From the NCBI RefSeq assembly GCF_024519455.1, contig NZ_JALJRY010000036.1:44162-108161 (forward strand): a stretch of DNA of 64,000 nt. The letters are read 5' to 3'. How positions within the stretch are numbered: the stretch's first letter is position 1; each line of letters starts with the position of its first letter. Under the pieces are notes generated by a model. That model searched no databases, was not told the DNA's origin, and saw only the letters and a list, made by a program, of their open reading frames with translations. Position numbers and translations under genes: made by a program. Below are positions 8,117-17,366 of the stretch, piece by piece. The stretch is from Streptomyces sp. STR69. Its GTDB lineage: Bacteria > Actinomycetota > Actinomycetes > Streptomycetales > Streptomycetaceae.

Positions 8117-9766
8117 GTGAAGCACAGGGCAGTGAAGCGCAGGACGGTAGTCATGGGCATCGGCGCCACCGCCGGTGTCGCGGCGGTCGGCGGTATCGCG
8201 CTCAGCGCGAACGCGAGCGACTCGAAAACGTCGTCGTCCTCCTCCTCGGACGCCCTGGTCTTCGACCCGGACGCCTACACGAAGCTGACGAAGACGATCA
8301 CGGACACCGAGGGCACGGAGCACAAGGTCGTCTACCACTTCTGGAAGGCGATCACCTATGTCGCCAAGCCGGTCGACGCCACCTACCAGTCGCTGATCGT
8401 CAGTTCCCCGGTGGAGATCGACGGCAAGGCGGTCGACGCGAGCAACGCGCCGATCCTGTTCGCCAACTCCGTCGGCGGTTACCTGCCCGCTTCCGTGGCG
8501 ACTGCCACCGAGGTCGGCGGCGGCGGTTCGGCGATGGGCGGCGGCGCGGCCCCCAGCGGCGCTCCCACCGGCTCGGCCGCCCCGAGCGCCTCGGCCTCCG
8601 CGAGCGCCGCCGCCCCCGGCGCCAACGGCAACACCAACGCCACCGGCGGCGCGACCTCCAGCAACCAGCTCCTCGCGCTGGCCGCCGGTTACGTCGTGAT
8701 CGAGCCCGGCGCCCGCGGCCGTACCCTCAAGGACTCCAGTGGCGAGTACTACGGCACCGCCCCGGCCGCGATCGTCGACCTCAAGGCCGCCGTCCGGTAC
8801 GTGAAGTCCAACAAGGGCCGCATCCCCGGCAACGTCGAGCGGATCGTTTCGGCAGGCACCAGCGCGGGCGGCGCCCTCTCCTCCCTGCTGGGTGCGTCCG
8901 GTGACAGCCCGATCTACGACAAGTACCTCAAGGAGATCGGCGCGGCCGACGCCTCCGACGCGATCTTCGCGACCGGCGCCTGGTGCCCGATCACCGACCT
9001 GGAGCACGCGGACGGTGCCTACGAGTGGAACTGGGGCGGCAACGACCTGAGCACCGGCAAGCTCGTCGACCAGACGGTGTCGAAGGCGCTGCAGGCGCAG
9101 TTCGCCGAGTACCAGGCCGGTCTGAAGCTGCGCGGCCTCGGCGGCTTCGGTCCGCTCAGCGCCCGCAACCTCGACGAGTACATGGTCGAGCAGTACCTGG
9201 AGCCGTCGGCCACCACGTACCTCGCCGCCCTCTCCGACTCGGCCCGCGAGACCTATCTGAAGGCCAACACCTTCATCACCTGGTCCGGCGGAAAGGCCAC
9301 CTTCACCTGGGCCGACTTCCTCACCCACGTCGGCGCCCGCAAGAAGGACACCCCGGCCTTCGACGCCTTCGACCTGTCGGCCGGCGAGAACAACGAGTTC
9401 GGCGCGGGCACCACACTGGCCCGCCACTTCACGGCGTACGGCGCGAAGAACGACTCGACGGGCCTCAGCAGCAAGCGCGTCGCGAGTGACATCCCCGCGA
9501 AGCTCGACCTGATGAACCCGATGCACCACCTGGTCGAGAAGGTGAACCCGAACCGTTCCAAGCACTGGTGGATCCGTCTGGGCACCAAGGACTCGGACAC
9601 CTCGCTGACGGTCGCCGCCAACCTCGCCGCCCGCCTCGACAACCTGGGCGACGACGTGAACCACATCTACTACTGGGACGAGGGCCACGGCGCCAACACC
9701 GACCCGGGCGACTTCATCACCTGGATCGCCCAGGTGACCGGCCACAAGGCCAAGCGCACCAAGTAG
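8117..9766 (+). CDS. Exported subtype-B-tannase-like alpha/beta hydrolase
   Basis: 549 residues from GTG 8117 with GAGAGG seven bases upstream. The N-terminus has a twin-arginine-like KRRTVVMGIG start followed by a hydrophobic stretch ending near SANASDS, so it is probably exported. The nucleophile elbow is GTSAG at about residue 247, inside SAGTSAGGALSSLLGASG, a form seen in bacterial tannases and feruloyl-esterase-like enzymes. The acid lies near WWIRLGTKDSD (about 484) and the histidine in DEGHGAN (about 522), so the triad looks complete. Residues about 133-180 are a Gly/Ala/Ser/Pro insertion between the first strand block and the rest. It probably cleaves aromatic esters outside the cell. 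Confidence 0.75.
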   Translation: MKHRAVKRRTVVMGIGATAGVAAVGGIALSANASDSKTSSSSSSDALVFDPDAYTKLTKTITDTEGTEHKVVYHFWKAITYVAKPVDATYQSLIVSSPVEIDGKAVDASNAPILFANSVGGYLPASVATATEVGGGGSAMGGGAAPSGAPTGSAAPSASASASAAAPGANGNTNATGGATSSNQLLALAAGYVVIEPGARGRTLKDSSGEYYGTAPAAIVDLKAAVRYVKSNKGRIPGNVERIVSAGTSAGGALSSLLGASGDSPIYDKYLKEIGAADASDAIFATGAWCPITDLEHADGAYEWNWGGNDLSTGKLVDQTVSKALQAQFAEYQAGLKLRGLGGFGPLSARNLDEYMVEQYLEPSATTYLAALSDSARETYLKANTFITWSGGKATFTWADFLTHVGARKKDTPAFDAFDLSAGENNEFGAGTTLARHFTAYGAKNDSTGLSSKRVASDIPAKLDLMNPMHHLVEKVNPNRSKHWWIRLGTKDSDTSLTVAANLAARLDNLGDDVNHIYYWDEGHGANTDPGDFITWIAQVTGHKAKRTK

Positions 9767-9817
9767 ACACCCGGAACGCGGTACCGGTTTCCCGTCATGC
9801 ACTCCGGTCACCGCCCT

Positions 9818-9870
9818 CACGACGCCGAGCCCCTCCGCGCACGTTGCGGGCTCGGCGTCGTGGCTTTTCC
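9818..9870 (+). terminator. Strong hairpin terminator after the hydrolase gene
   Basis: CACGACGCCGAGCCC (9818-9832) pairs perfectly with GGGCTCGGCGTCGTG (9848-9862): 15 base pairs, a 15-base loop, followed by GCTTTTCC. Confidence 0.85.
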
Positions 9871-10003
9871 CAAGGACCTCACCACCACCAAGGCCCTCAC
9901 AACCAGACGCCCTACGTCACCGGCCGCACCCGGTCCTCCACACCCGTGATCAATCCGCAACCAATTCCGGTCTTGACCGAGACCCATCAACGTGGGACGT
10001 GAT

Positions 10004-10009
10004 TACGCT
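10004..10009 (+). promoter_or_regulatory. -10 element of a probable leaderless promoter
   Basis: TACGCT ends seven bases before the ATG at 10017, the spacing expected when transcription begins at the start codon. It supports starting the monooxygenase at 10017 rather than at the GTG at 9999. No well-spaced -35 is obvious; a TTGACC at 9973-9978 is too far away. Confidence 0.4.
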
Positions 10010-10016
10010 CGCGCTC

Positions 10017-11210
10017 ATGGCCGACTCCACAGCGTCCCCGACCCCGGCGCCACAGAACCACGCAGACCGCCCCGTGTACGTCATCGGCGGCGGCCCCGGC
10101 GGACTCGCCGCCGCGTACGCGCTGCGCGCGCGGGGCATCCGTGCCGTCGTACTGGAGCGGTCGGACCGGGTCGGAGCGTCCTGGCGCGGCCACTACGACC
10201 GCCTCCACCTGCACACCACCCGGCGGCTGTCCGGTCTGCCGGGCCTCGCGATGCCGCGCCGTTTCGGGCGCTGGGTCTCGCGCGACGACGTGGTGCGCTA
10301 TCTGGAGAAGTACGCGGAGGTCCACGAGCTGGAGATCGTCACCGGCGTCGAGGTCTCCCGCATCGAGCGCTCGGCCGACGGCACCGGCTGGCTGCTGCAC
10401 GCCACCGGCGGCCGTGAGCTGACCGGCCGCGCGGTCGTCGTCGCCACCGGCACCAACCACACCCCCCGGCTGCCCGACTGGCCCGGCCGCGACACCTACA
10501 CCGGCGAGCTCCTGCACGCCGCCGACTACCGCAACCCGCAGCCGTACGCGGGCCGGGACGTCCTGGTCGTCGGTGTCGGCAACACGGGTGCGGAGATCGC
10601 GGTGGACCTGGTGGAGGGCGGCGCGGCACGCGTCCGGCTCTCCGTGCGCACCACCCCGCACATCGTGCGCCGCTCGACCGCGGGCTGGGCGGCCCAGTAC
10701 ACGGGCATCGTCGTACGACGGCTGCCGGTGGGTCTCGTCGACCGGCTCGCGGGGCCGATGGCCAAGCTCAGCGTGCCGGACCTGTCGGAGCGGGGGCTGG
10801 CGCGACCCGACACCGGGCTGTACAGCCGGGTCAAGGACGGGTCGATCCCGGTGCAGGACGTCGGTCTGATCGACGCCGTGCGCAAGGGGCGGGTGGAGGT
10901 CGTGGCGGCCGTGGAGGCGTTCGAGGACGGCAAGGTGGTGCTGGCCGGCGGTGAGCGGATCGAGCCGGACGCCGTCGTCGCGGCCACGGGTTACGTCCGT
11001 TCGCTGGAGGGTCTCGTCGGTCATCTCGGTGTGCTGGACGCGCGCGGCAGGCCGGTCGTGCACGGCGCCCGCGCCCCGAAGGACGCGCCGGGCCTGTACT
11101 TCACCGGCTTCACCAACCCCATCAGCGGGATGCTCCGCGAGCTGGCGATGGACGCGGAGAAGATCGCGAAGGCCCTCGCCAAGTCCGTCCGCAAAGGTGC
11201 CGTGAGCTAG
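10017..11210 (+). CDS. FAD-dependent monooxygenase (flavin-containing monooxygenase/Baeyer-Villiger type)
   Basis: 397 residues. The first Rossmann motif GGGPGGLAAA (about residue 24) binds FAD and the second GVGNTGAEI (about 186) binds NADPH. Between them YTGELLH fits the F-x-G-x-x-x-H signature of flavin monooxygenases, with Y for F. A late ATGY motif and ISGMLRELAMDAE match the C-terminal FAD contact. It would insert an oxygen atom into a soft nucleophile or ketone in the cytoplasm. The gene stands alone behind a probable leaderless promoter and is followed by the operator-controlled ligase operon. Confidence 0.8.
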   Translation: MADSTASPTPAPQNHADRPVYVIGGGPGGLAAAYALRARGIRAVVLERSDRVGASWRGHYDRLHLHTTRRLSGLPGLAMPRRFGRWVSRDDVVRYLEKYAEVHELEIVTGVEVSRIERSADGTGWLLHATGGRELTGRAVVVATGTNHTPRLPDWPGRDTYTGELLHAADYRNPQPYAGRDVLVVGVGNTGAEIAVDLVEGGAARVRLSVRTTPHIVRRSTAGWAAQYTGIVVRRLPVGLVDRLAGPMAKLSVPDLSERGLARPDTGLYSRVKDGSIPVQDVGLIDAVRKGRVEVVAAVEAFEDGKVVLAGGERIEPDAVVAATGYVRSLEGLVGHLGVLDARGRPVVHGARAPKDAPGLYFTGFTNPISGMLRELAMDAEKIAKALAKSVRKGAVS

Positions 11211-11274
11211 GACCCGTCCGGCGGATCCTGTCGGAGATGCGGAGTCCGTCCGTTCTTTGCGTGCACGACAGTTC

Positions 11275-11289
11275 CTGACGCAGTGTCAG
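11275..11289. promoter_or_regulatory. Operator B1 (upstream of the acyl-CoA ligase)
   Basis: CTGACGCAGTGTCAG, a near-perfect palindrome with one arm mismatch, 24 bases centre-to-centre from operator B2. Paired sites suggest cooperative binding. Confidence 0.5.
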
Positions 11290-11298
11290 TTCAGTAAT

Positions 11299-11324
11299 CT
11301 GACAGTGCGTCAGTTGAATATGCT
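11299..11324 (+). promoter_or_regulatory. Operator B2 and -10 element of the acyl-CoA ligase operon
   Basis: CTGACAGTGCGTCAG (11299-11313) is followed by TATGCT (11319-11324), a good Streptomyces -10. The operator covers the spacer, which fits repression. The start codon is at 11348. Confidence 0.55.
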
Positions 11325-11347
11325 GTCACACAGGAGCGGGCGGACCG

Positions 11348-13573
11348 ATGCTTGGATCAACCCACGGCACCCTCACCACCGACTCCCGCCGGGCCCGGGT
11401 CATCGCCTGCGGTGAGCAACCCGGCCCCGCCGTCCACGGAAGGCCCGCCGACGTCGACGATCTCGATGTCGGCGGGCGGCCGTTGTACGCCGGCGTACCC
11501 GACCTGGACCGTTTCTTCCGCCCCGAGTCGGTCGCCGTGATCGGCGCCTCGGACGCGGAGGGACGCCCCAACACCGGCATCACCCGCCAACTCATGGCCT
11601 GGGCGGACCGGGTGGGGGCGCGCCTGTATCCGGTGCACCCCACCCGTACGACGGTCTTCGACGTCCCCTGCTTCCCCTCCGTCGCCGATCTCCCCGAACA
11701 GGTCGACCTGGCCGTGGTGCTGGTGGCCGACCCGCTCCCCGTGATCGAGCAACTGGCCGAGGCGAAGGTGAAGTTCGCGGTCGCCTTCGCGTCCGGCTTC
11801 GCGGAGACGGGCGAGGAGGGCGCACTGGCGCAGCAGCAACTGGCCGCCGCCGTGGGCCGATCCGGTCTCCGTCTGCTCGGTCCGAACACCAACCTCAACG
11901 CCTTCGAGAAGTTCCGCGAGGACCTCGACGGGCCCGCCATCGCCCTCATCACCCAGTCCGGCCACCAGGGCCGCCCGGTCTTCGCGCTGCAGGAACTCGG
12001 CATCCGCCTCTCCCACTGGGCGCCCACCGGCAACGAAGCCGACCTGGAGACGTCCGACTTCATCTCCTACTTCGCCGAACGCCCCGAAGTGGGCGCCATC
12101 GCCTGCTACTTGGAGGGCCTCAAGGACGGCCGCGCCTTTCTCCTCGCCGCAGACCGCGCCGCCCGCCGCAAGGTGCCCGTCGTCGCGGTGAAGGTCGGCC
12201 GCACCGAGACCGGCGCCCGCACCGCCGCCTCCCACACCGGCAAACTCACCGGCGCGGACACGGTGGTGGACGCGGCGATGCGCCAGTACGGCGTGCTCCG
12301 CGTCGACGGCCTCGACGAACTCCAGGACACGGCAACGCTGTTGGCGCGGGCGAAGCCCCCCGTCGCGGACGGGGTCGTCGTGTACTCGATCTCCGGCGGC
12401 ACGGGCGCCCACTTCGCCGATCTGGCGAGCGAGGCGGGGCTGCGGCTGCCACAGCTGTCGGACGCCAAGCAGGACGAGCTCCACCAGTGGATACCGCCGT
12501 ATCTGAGCGTGGCCAACCCGGTGGACAACGGCGGTCACCCGGTGGGCGACTGGCGCGGCCGGAAGATCATCGACGCGGTCCTCGACGACCCGGAGGTGGG
12601 CGTACTGGTGTGCCCGATCACGGGCCCCTTCCCGCCGCTGAGCGACAAACTGGTCGAGGACCTCGTCGCCGCGGCCGAACGCACCGACAAGCTGGTGTGC
12701 GTGGTGTGGGGTTCGCCGGTCGGCACCGAACCGGCGTACCGGGACGTCCTGTTGGGCTCCTCGCGGGTGGCCACCTTCCGGACGGTCGGCAACTGCATCA
12801 CCGCACTGCGCGCCTACTTCTCCCACCACCGCTTCGTCCACGCCTACCGCTCCCCCTTCGACGAGGCCCCCCGCACCCTCTCCCCCTCCTTCCGCAAGGC
12901 CCAGGCCCTGATGCGCCCGGGCCAGCAACTGAGCGAGCACGCGGCGAAACAACTGCTGCGGGCCTACGGCATCCGGGTGCCCCGCGAGCAGTTGGTGACC
13001 AGTGCGGCAGCGGCCGTACGGGCGGCGGGGCTGGTGGGCTACCCGGTGGTGATGAAGGCGTCGGGCGGCCAGATAGCGCACAAGACCGAACTGGGCCTGG
13101 TGAAGGTGGGTCTCACCTCCGCGAGCCAAGTCCGGGACGCCTACCGGGAGTTGACGGACATCGCCCGCTACGAGGACGTGACCCTGGACGGTGTCCTGGT
13201 CTGCCAGATGGTCGAGCGGGGCGTCGAGATGGTGGTGGGCGTCACCCAGGACGACCTGTTCGGGCCGACGGTGACGGTCGGGCTCGGCGGGGTGCTGGTC
13301 GAGGTGCTGCGGGACGTGGCCGTACGGGTGCCGCCGTTCGGCGAGGACCAGGCGGCCGACATACTCGGCGAGCTGCGCGGCCGTCCCCTGCTCGACGGCG
13401 TACGGGGACGGCCACCGGCGGACCTGGACGCGCTGGTGGAGGTGATCCTGCGCGTGCAGCGCATGGCCCTCGAACTGGGCGACGTGCTCTCCGAGTTGGA
13501 CATCAACCCGCTGATGGTCCTGCCCCGGGGGCAGGGCGCGGTGGCCCTGGACGCGCTGGCGGTGTGCCGATGA
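11348..13573 (+). CDS. ADP-forming acetate/acyl-CoA ligase (fused alpha-beta)
   Basis: 741 residues from ATG 11348. Order of domains: a CoA-binding Rossmann fold (about residues 52-150, starting RPESVAVIGASD), a succinyl-CoA-ligase-like flavodoxin part containing SGHQGRP (about 202) and the SHTG segment (about 294) of ADP-forming acyl-CoA ligases, then an ATP-grasp domain (about 520-740; VMKASGGQIAHKTE, DINPLMV). It makes acyl-CoA from acid, CoA and ATP with ADP as product, or runs in reverse to yield ATP. The first 45 residues are a non-conserved extension. It overlaps the enoyl-CoA hydratase by ATGA. Two operators upstream place it in the shared regulon. Confidence 0.85.
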   Translation: MLGSTHGTLTTDSRRARVIACGEQPGPAVHGRPADVDDLDVGGRPLYAGVPDLDRFFRPESVAVIGASDAEGRPNTGITRQLMAWADRVGARLYPVHPTRTTVFDVPCFPSVADLPEQVDLAVVLVADPLPVIEQLAEAKVKFAVAFASGFAETGEEGALAQQQLAAAVGRSGLRLLGPNTNLNAFEKFREDLDGPAIALITQSGHQGRPVFALQELGIRLSHWAPTGNEADLETSDFISYFAERPEVGAIACYLEGLKDGRAFLLAADRAARRKVPVVAVKVGRTETGARTAASHTGKLTGADTVVDAAMRQYGVLRVDGLDELQDTATLLARAKPPVADGVVVYSISGGTGAHFADLASEAGLRLPQLSDAKQDELHQWIPPYLSVANPVDNGGHPVGDWRGRKIIDAVLDDPEVGVLVCPITGPFPPLSDKLVEDLVAAAERTDKLVCVVWGSPVGTEPAYRDVLLGSSRVATFRTVGNCITALRAYFSHHRFVHAYRSPFDEAPRTLSPSFRKAQALMRPGQQLSEHAAKQLLRAYGIRVPREQLVTSAAAAVRAAGLVGYPVVMKASGGQIAHKTELGLVKVGLTSASQVRDAYRELTDIARYEDVTLDGVLVCQMVERGVEMVVGVTQDDLFGPTVTVGLGGVLVEVLRDVAVRVPPFGEDQAADILGELRGRPLLDGVRGRPPADLDALVEVILRVQRMALELGDVLSELDINPLMVLPRGQGAVALDALAVCR

Positions 13574-14358
13574 GCGAGGTCGTGCACACCGTCTCGGACC
13601 AGGTCGCGTACCTCACCCTCAACCGCCCCGAGGCCATGAACGCGATCACCCCGCCCCAACGGGACCACCTGATCGCCCTGTTGACCGAGGCCTCGGCCGA
13701 CCCTTCCGTACGGGCGGTGGTCCTCACCGGCACCGGACGCGGCTTCTGCGCGGGCGCGGACCTGAGGGGCGGCGGGGCGGCGAACGGCGAACGGGTGGCC
13801 GGAGACGTCGCCCGCACGATCCGCCTGGGTGCGCAACGCCTGATCGCCGCCGTCCTGGACTGCGAGAAACCGGTGATCGCGGCGGTGAACGGCACGGCGG
13901 CGGGCCTGGGCGCGCACCTGGCGCTCGCCTGCGATCTCGTACTGGCTGCGGAGTCGGCCCGGTTCATCGAGGTGTTCGTACGCCGGGGCCTGGTCCCGGA
14001 CGGCGGCGGCGCCTACCTGCTCCCCCGCCTGATCGGACCGCAACGTGCGAAGGAGCTGATGTTCTTCGGCGACGCCCTGACCGCCACGGACGCGGAACGC
14101 CTCGGCCTCGTCAACCGGGTGGTGCCGGACGGGGAGTTGGAGAAGACGGCCCGCGAGTGGGCCCAACGCCTGGCCACCGGCCCGACCCGCGCCCTCGCCC
14201 TCACCAAGCAGCTCGTCAACGCCTCCCTGGACAGCGACCGCGCGACCGCGTTCGCGGCGGAGGCGGCGGCCCAGGAGATCAACATGACGACGGAGGACGC
14301 ACAGGAGGGCGTGGCGAGCTTCGTGGAGCGGCGGAGTCCGGAGTACCGGGGACGCTGA
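13570..14358 (+). CDS. Enoyl-CoA hydratase/isomerase family protein
   Basis: 262 residues, crotonase fold. The oxyanion-hole segments are CAGADLRGGG and GTAAGLGAHLALACD, and the C-terminal trimerisation helix follows TKQLVNAS. The second active-site region has FVRRGLVPDGGGAYLLPR, where the acidic residue is Asp in the usual Glu/Asp position. It starts within the stop of the ligase gene (ATGA), so both are made together. Probable role: hydration or isomerisation of the CoA ester formed by its partner; the substrate is unknown. Confidence 0.85.
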   Translation: MSEVVHTVSDQVAYLTLNRPEAMNAITPPQRDHLIALLTEASADPSVRAVVLTGTGRGFCAGADLRGGGAANGERVAGDVARTIRLGAQRLIAAVLDCEKPVIAAVNGTAAGLGAHLALACDLVLAAESARFIEVFVRRGLVPDGGGAYLLPRLIGPQRAKELMFFGDALTATDAERLGLVNRVVPDGELEKTAREWAQRLATGPTRALALTKQLVNASLDSDRATAFAAEAAAQEINMTTEDAQEGVASFVERRSPEYRGR

Positions 14359-14383
14359 CGCCCGCGCCGCGGGCCTTGGTCTC

Positions 14384-14389
14384 TACGCT
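14384..14389 (+). promoter_or_regulatory. -10 element of a probable leaderless promoter
   Basis: TACGCT lies so that transcription would start at the ATG at 14396. No ribosome-binding site precedes that ATG, which fits leaderless initiation; the GTG at 14390 would be upstream of the RNA start. Confidence 0.45.
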
Positions 14390-14395
14390 GTGTCG

Positions 14396-15883
14396 ATGCT
14401 GTCGTACGAGGAAATGACCCCGCCCGAACGGGAGTTGTGGAACGCCTTCCCCGAAGGCCGCCTGGTGGACCTGCGCGTGGGCGCACCGGACGAGAACGAT
14501 CCGGCGGAGGGGGCGGGCTGGGGACCCGAGTGCACGCTTCGGGCCGCTGTCGTGACGGCACTGGCGCGGGGAGCCAACGCCGCACCACCGGGGGCGGTCA
14601 CCGCGCTGCGGGTCATCGGTGCGCGGATCACCGGTCGACTCGACCTGGCCGACGCGGAGATCGGGCACACGCTGCGGTTCGAGGGCTGCTGGTTCGAGGA
14701 GGGGCCGAGTCTCTACGGAGCCGCCACCCGGTCGATCGGGTTCGTCGGCTGCCAAGTGCCGGGCATCGACGCCGCGTTGGCCTCCGTCGAGGGCACCCTC
14801 GACCTGAGGCGTTCGGTCGTGCACGGCAGGGTTTCGCTCATGCGGGCGCGGATCGCGGGTGAACTACAGCTGGGCGGGGCGGCGTTGTCGGACCCGGAGG
14901 GCTGGGCGCTGTTCGCCGGCGGTCTGGTCATGGAGGGCGGGGTCTTCTGCCGTCGGGGATTCACGGCCCACGGAGGGATCAGGCTGCTGGGGGCCCACCT
15001 GCCCGGCGGCCTGTTCATGGAGGGCGCCCGACTCGACAATCCCGACGGCCCGGTGCTCGTCGCGGACAACGCCGTGGCCCAGACCCTGGTCTTCTCCCAG
15101 GGCTTCACCGCCACGGGGGCCGTGCAGCTGCGCGGCGCGCAGATATCCGATCAACTCACGTTCGACGGCGCCTTCTTGAACGGCGCGGACGTGGCGCTGG
15201 ACTGCTCACGGATGCAGGCGGGCGAGCTCCACCTCACGCCCGCCGCACCCCCTTCCGGTGCGGTGGACCTGCGCGGGGCGCACGTCTCGGTGCTGCACGA
15301 CGGCGAGGACAGCTGGCCGGGCGTCGTACGGCTCCAGGGGTTCGACTACGCCTCCATCCGGTCCGAGGACGGTCTGCGGGGGTACGACGTGACCCGCCGC
15401 GTCGAGTGGGTCCGCCGCGAGCCCGGCTACGCCCCGCAGCCCTACGAGCAGTTGGCGGGCTGGTACCGGCAGGTCGGCCACGAGGACGACGCCCGCAAGG
15501 TGCTGTTGGCCAAGCAGCGCCATCGCCGTAGCACCCTGCGTCCGGCCGGCCGGGTGTGGGGGCACGTGCTCGATGCCATGGTCGGCTACGGCTACCGGCC
15601 CTGGCTGGCCGGGGTGTGGATCGTGGCCCTGGCCGTCCTCGGCACGGCCGTCTTCGGCCACCAGAAGCCGATCCGGGTCCAGGCCGGGCAAGGACCGCCG
15701 TTCAACGCCCTCGTCTACACCCTCGACCTGCTGATCCCCTTCGGCGGCCTCGGTCAGCGCACCGCCTGGTACTGGGCGGACGGAAGCTCCGCGCAATGGC
15801 TCTCCTACGCCCTGATCGCGGCCGGCTGGCTGCTGACGACGGCGGTCGTCGCGGGCGTGACGCGGTCGCTGAACAAGAACTGA
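14396..15883 (+). CDS. Membrane protein with beta-helix-like repeats and C-terminal membrane segments
   Basis: 495 residues. Residues about 60-290 consist of short repeats of the type G-A-R-I-x-G-x-L-x-L-x-x-A (VIGARITGRLDL, RARIAGELQLGG, GAHLPGGLFMEGA, RGAQISDQLTFDG), as in pentapeptide or bactofilin-like beta-helices. The C-terminus has hydrophobic segments at about 393-414 and 463-486, around a loop with FNALVYTLDLLIPFGG. Close relatives in Streptomyces are often labelled membrane-associated oxidoreductase, but no cofactor motif is visible here. I treat it as a membrane-anchored beta-helix protein of unknown function. Confidence 0.7.
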   Translation: MLSYEEMTPPERELWNAFPEGRLVDLRVGAPDENDPAEGAGWGPECTLRAAVVTALARGANAAPPGAVTALRVIGARITGRLDLADAEIGHTLRFEGCWFEEGPSLYGAATRSIGFVGCQVPGIDAALASVEGTLDLRRSVVHGRVSLMRARIAGELQLGGAALSDPEGWALFAGGLVMEGGVFCRRGFTAHGGIRLLGAHLPGGLFMEGARLDNPDGPVLVADNAVAQTLVFSQGFTATGAVQLRGAQISDQLTFDGAFLNGADVALDCSRMQAGELHLTPAAPPSGAVDLRGAHVSVLHDGEDSWPGVVRLQGFDYASIRSEDGLRGYDVTRRVEWVRREPGYAPQPYEQLAGWYRQVGHEDDARKVLLAKQRHRRSTLRPAGRVWGHVLDAMVGYGYRPWLAGVWIVALAVLGTAVFGHQKPIRVQAGQGPPFNALVYTLDLLIPFGGLGQRTAWYWADGSSAQWLSYALIAAGWLLTTAVVAGVTRSLNKN

Positions 15884-15912
15884 GACCCCCGCCGACGTGG
15901 TCGGCGGGGGTC
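15884..15912. terminator. Bidirectional hairpin terminator
   Basis: GACCCCCGCCGAC (15884-15896) pairs perfectly with GTCGGCGGGGGTC (15900-15912) around a three-base loop, directly after the stop at 15883 and 27 bases from the end of the convergent phosphatase gene. Confidence 0.8.
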
Positions 15913-15938
15913 CGCGCGTGCCGGGTGTGCGGCGCTCG

Positions 15939-16532
15939 TCAGTCCAACAGGCCGTCGTAGTCCGGGAGTTTGTACGTCGTGTCGGCGTAGCCGCCCGTCA
16001 GGTCGGTCGTGTTGTTGCCGATGTTGGCGATGATGTCGTAGCCGCTCGCCTCGATCGCCTTGCGCTGGGAGGTCTTGAAGTCGGCGACGCTCTCGCTCGC
16101 GATGTCGATGAGCGTGCGGGTGTAGAGGCCGTCGACGGTGTAACCGACGTTCGTCAGGTTGTACTTGGTGGCCACGTCGATCAGGTTGGTGCGGGCGCTG
16201 ACGAAGAAGACGCTGACACCCTTGGCGTGCGCGTCCTTGGCCAGGGCGAGTACCGGTGCGGTGGCCGGGGTGGGGTAGCCGCCCTCGAAGTAGGACGCCA
16301 GCGAGGTGTTGTCGATGTCGAGGACGATCGCCTGCTTGGCGCCCGAGGTGTTGGCCGCGGCTCGGGAGTCGATGTAGGTCTGCGCGGGTCCGGTGACGGC
16401 GGCGACGTCGGTCAGCCACTGGGACTCGGTGACGGTCGAGTCGGCGGCCTGCGCGGGCAGGGCTGCGGCGAGGGTCAGGGCGAGGCCGGCCACGGCGGCA
16501 ACTGCAAAGCCGCGTGCGGTGAGACGGTTCAT
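15939..16532 (-). CDS. Exported HAD-superfamily acid phosphatase
   Basis: 197 residues from ATG 16532. A signal peptide ends near ALPAQA-AD (residue 29/30). Motif I is LDIDNTS with Asp72 and Asp74, a class III (acid phosphatase) HAD form; motif II is FFVSART with Ser112; motif IV region is GNNTTDLTGG with Asp177. The pattern fits secreted phosphatases that release phosphate from organic esters. Monocistronic, facing away from the flavin reductase gene. Confidence 0.85.
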   Translation of the reverse strand: MNRLTARGFAVAAVAGLALTLAAALPAQAADSTVTESQWLTDVAAVTGPAQTYIDSRAAANTSGAKQAIVLDIDNTSLASYFEGGYPTPATAPVLALAKDAHAKGVSVFFVSARTNLIDVATKYNLTNVGYTVDGLYTRTLIDIASESVADFKTSQRKAIEASGYDIIANIGNNTTDLTGGYADTTYKLPDYDGLLD

Positions 16533-16723
16533 CGGGTGGATGCTCCTCGGGGGTCGCGGCGGCCACCGGTTCCGTACCGGCGGCGGTCGTTGCGGAACTC
16601 TGCTGCGGGCGGGTGTGCGGGGAGTGACTCAGGGGGGTCCGTGCGGCGTCGTAACTCCCATGTTCTTCCCGGGAGTCTGTGAACCAGCCGTCAGAACCCC
16701 CGCCGCCCCGCGCCCCTTCCTAT

Positions 16724-16738
16724 CTGATGACCCGTCAG
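16724..16738. promoter_or_regulatory. Operator C (upstream of flavin reductase)
   Basis: CTGATGACCCGTCAG, identical base for base to operator E1 at 31916-31930, 17 bases before the ATG at 16755. Its position over the promoter implies repression. Confidence 0.6.
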
Positions 16739-16754
16739 CTTCAATGGGTGTGTG

Positions 16755-17366
16755 ATGGGACACGCAGGAGCGGCTGCCGCCGCCGTCCGCTACCTCAGGT
16801 CGTCCGGAAGCGCTCCGGCCGCGCAGCCTGTCGAGGCGCTGCCGCGGCCGGAGCTCCGGTGCGTCGCGGACGACGAGCGCGCACCGGTCGGACAGGGCGA
16901 ATTCCGGCACGTACTGGGCCACTTCGCGACCGGCGTGACGGTGATCACCGCCCCCGCGGTGGCCGACGGACCCGGCCCGGCCGGCTTCGCCTGCCAGTCG
17001 TTCTCCGCGCTCTCCCTCGACCCGCCGCTCGTCGTCTTCATGGTCGGCCGTACGTCCACGACCTGGCCCCGCATCGCCCGCGCCGGCGTCTTCTGCGTCA
17101 ACGTACTCGGCGCCCACCAGGGCGAGTTGTGCCGCGGCTTCGCGGTCAGCGGCACCGACAAGTTCGCGGGCGTGTCCTACGACGCGTCCCCGGTCTCCGG
17201 TTCCCCCCGCCTCACCGGCGCCGCCGCGTGGATCGACTGCACGATCCACGCGGTGCACACCGGGGGCGACCATCTGATCGTGGTGGGGCGGGTGGACGCG
17301 CTGGGGACGCCGGACGACGGGGAAGACGGGGCGCCACTGCTGTTCCACCGGGGCCGGTTCCTCTGA
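16755..17366 (+). CDS. Flavin reductase (HsaB/HpaC-like partner of a two-component monooxygenase)
   Basis: 203 residues from ATG 16755 (a GTG at 16752 is directly before it). After a 45-residue non-conserved leader, FRHVLGHFATGVTVITA starts the FMN-binding split barrel, followed by ACQSFSALSLDPPLVVFMV and the NAD(P)H region near GDHLIVVGRV. Such enzymes supply reduced flavin to a separate oxygenase; HsaB does so in steroid A-ring breakdown. No oxygenase lies beside it. Operator C ties it to the catabolic regulon, so its partner may be elsewhere under the same control. Confidence 0.8.
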   Translation: MGHAGAAAAAVRYLRSSGSAPAAQPVEALPRPELRCVADDERAPVGQGEFRHVLGHFATGVTVITAPAVADGPGPAGFACQSFSALSLDPPLVVFMVGRTSTTWPRIARAGVFCVNVLGAHQGELCRGFAVSGTDKFAGVSYDASPVSGSPRLTGAAAWIDCTIHAVHTGGDHLIVVGRVDALGTPDDGEDGAPLLFHRGRFL

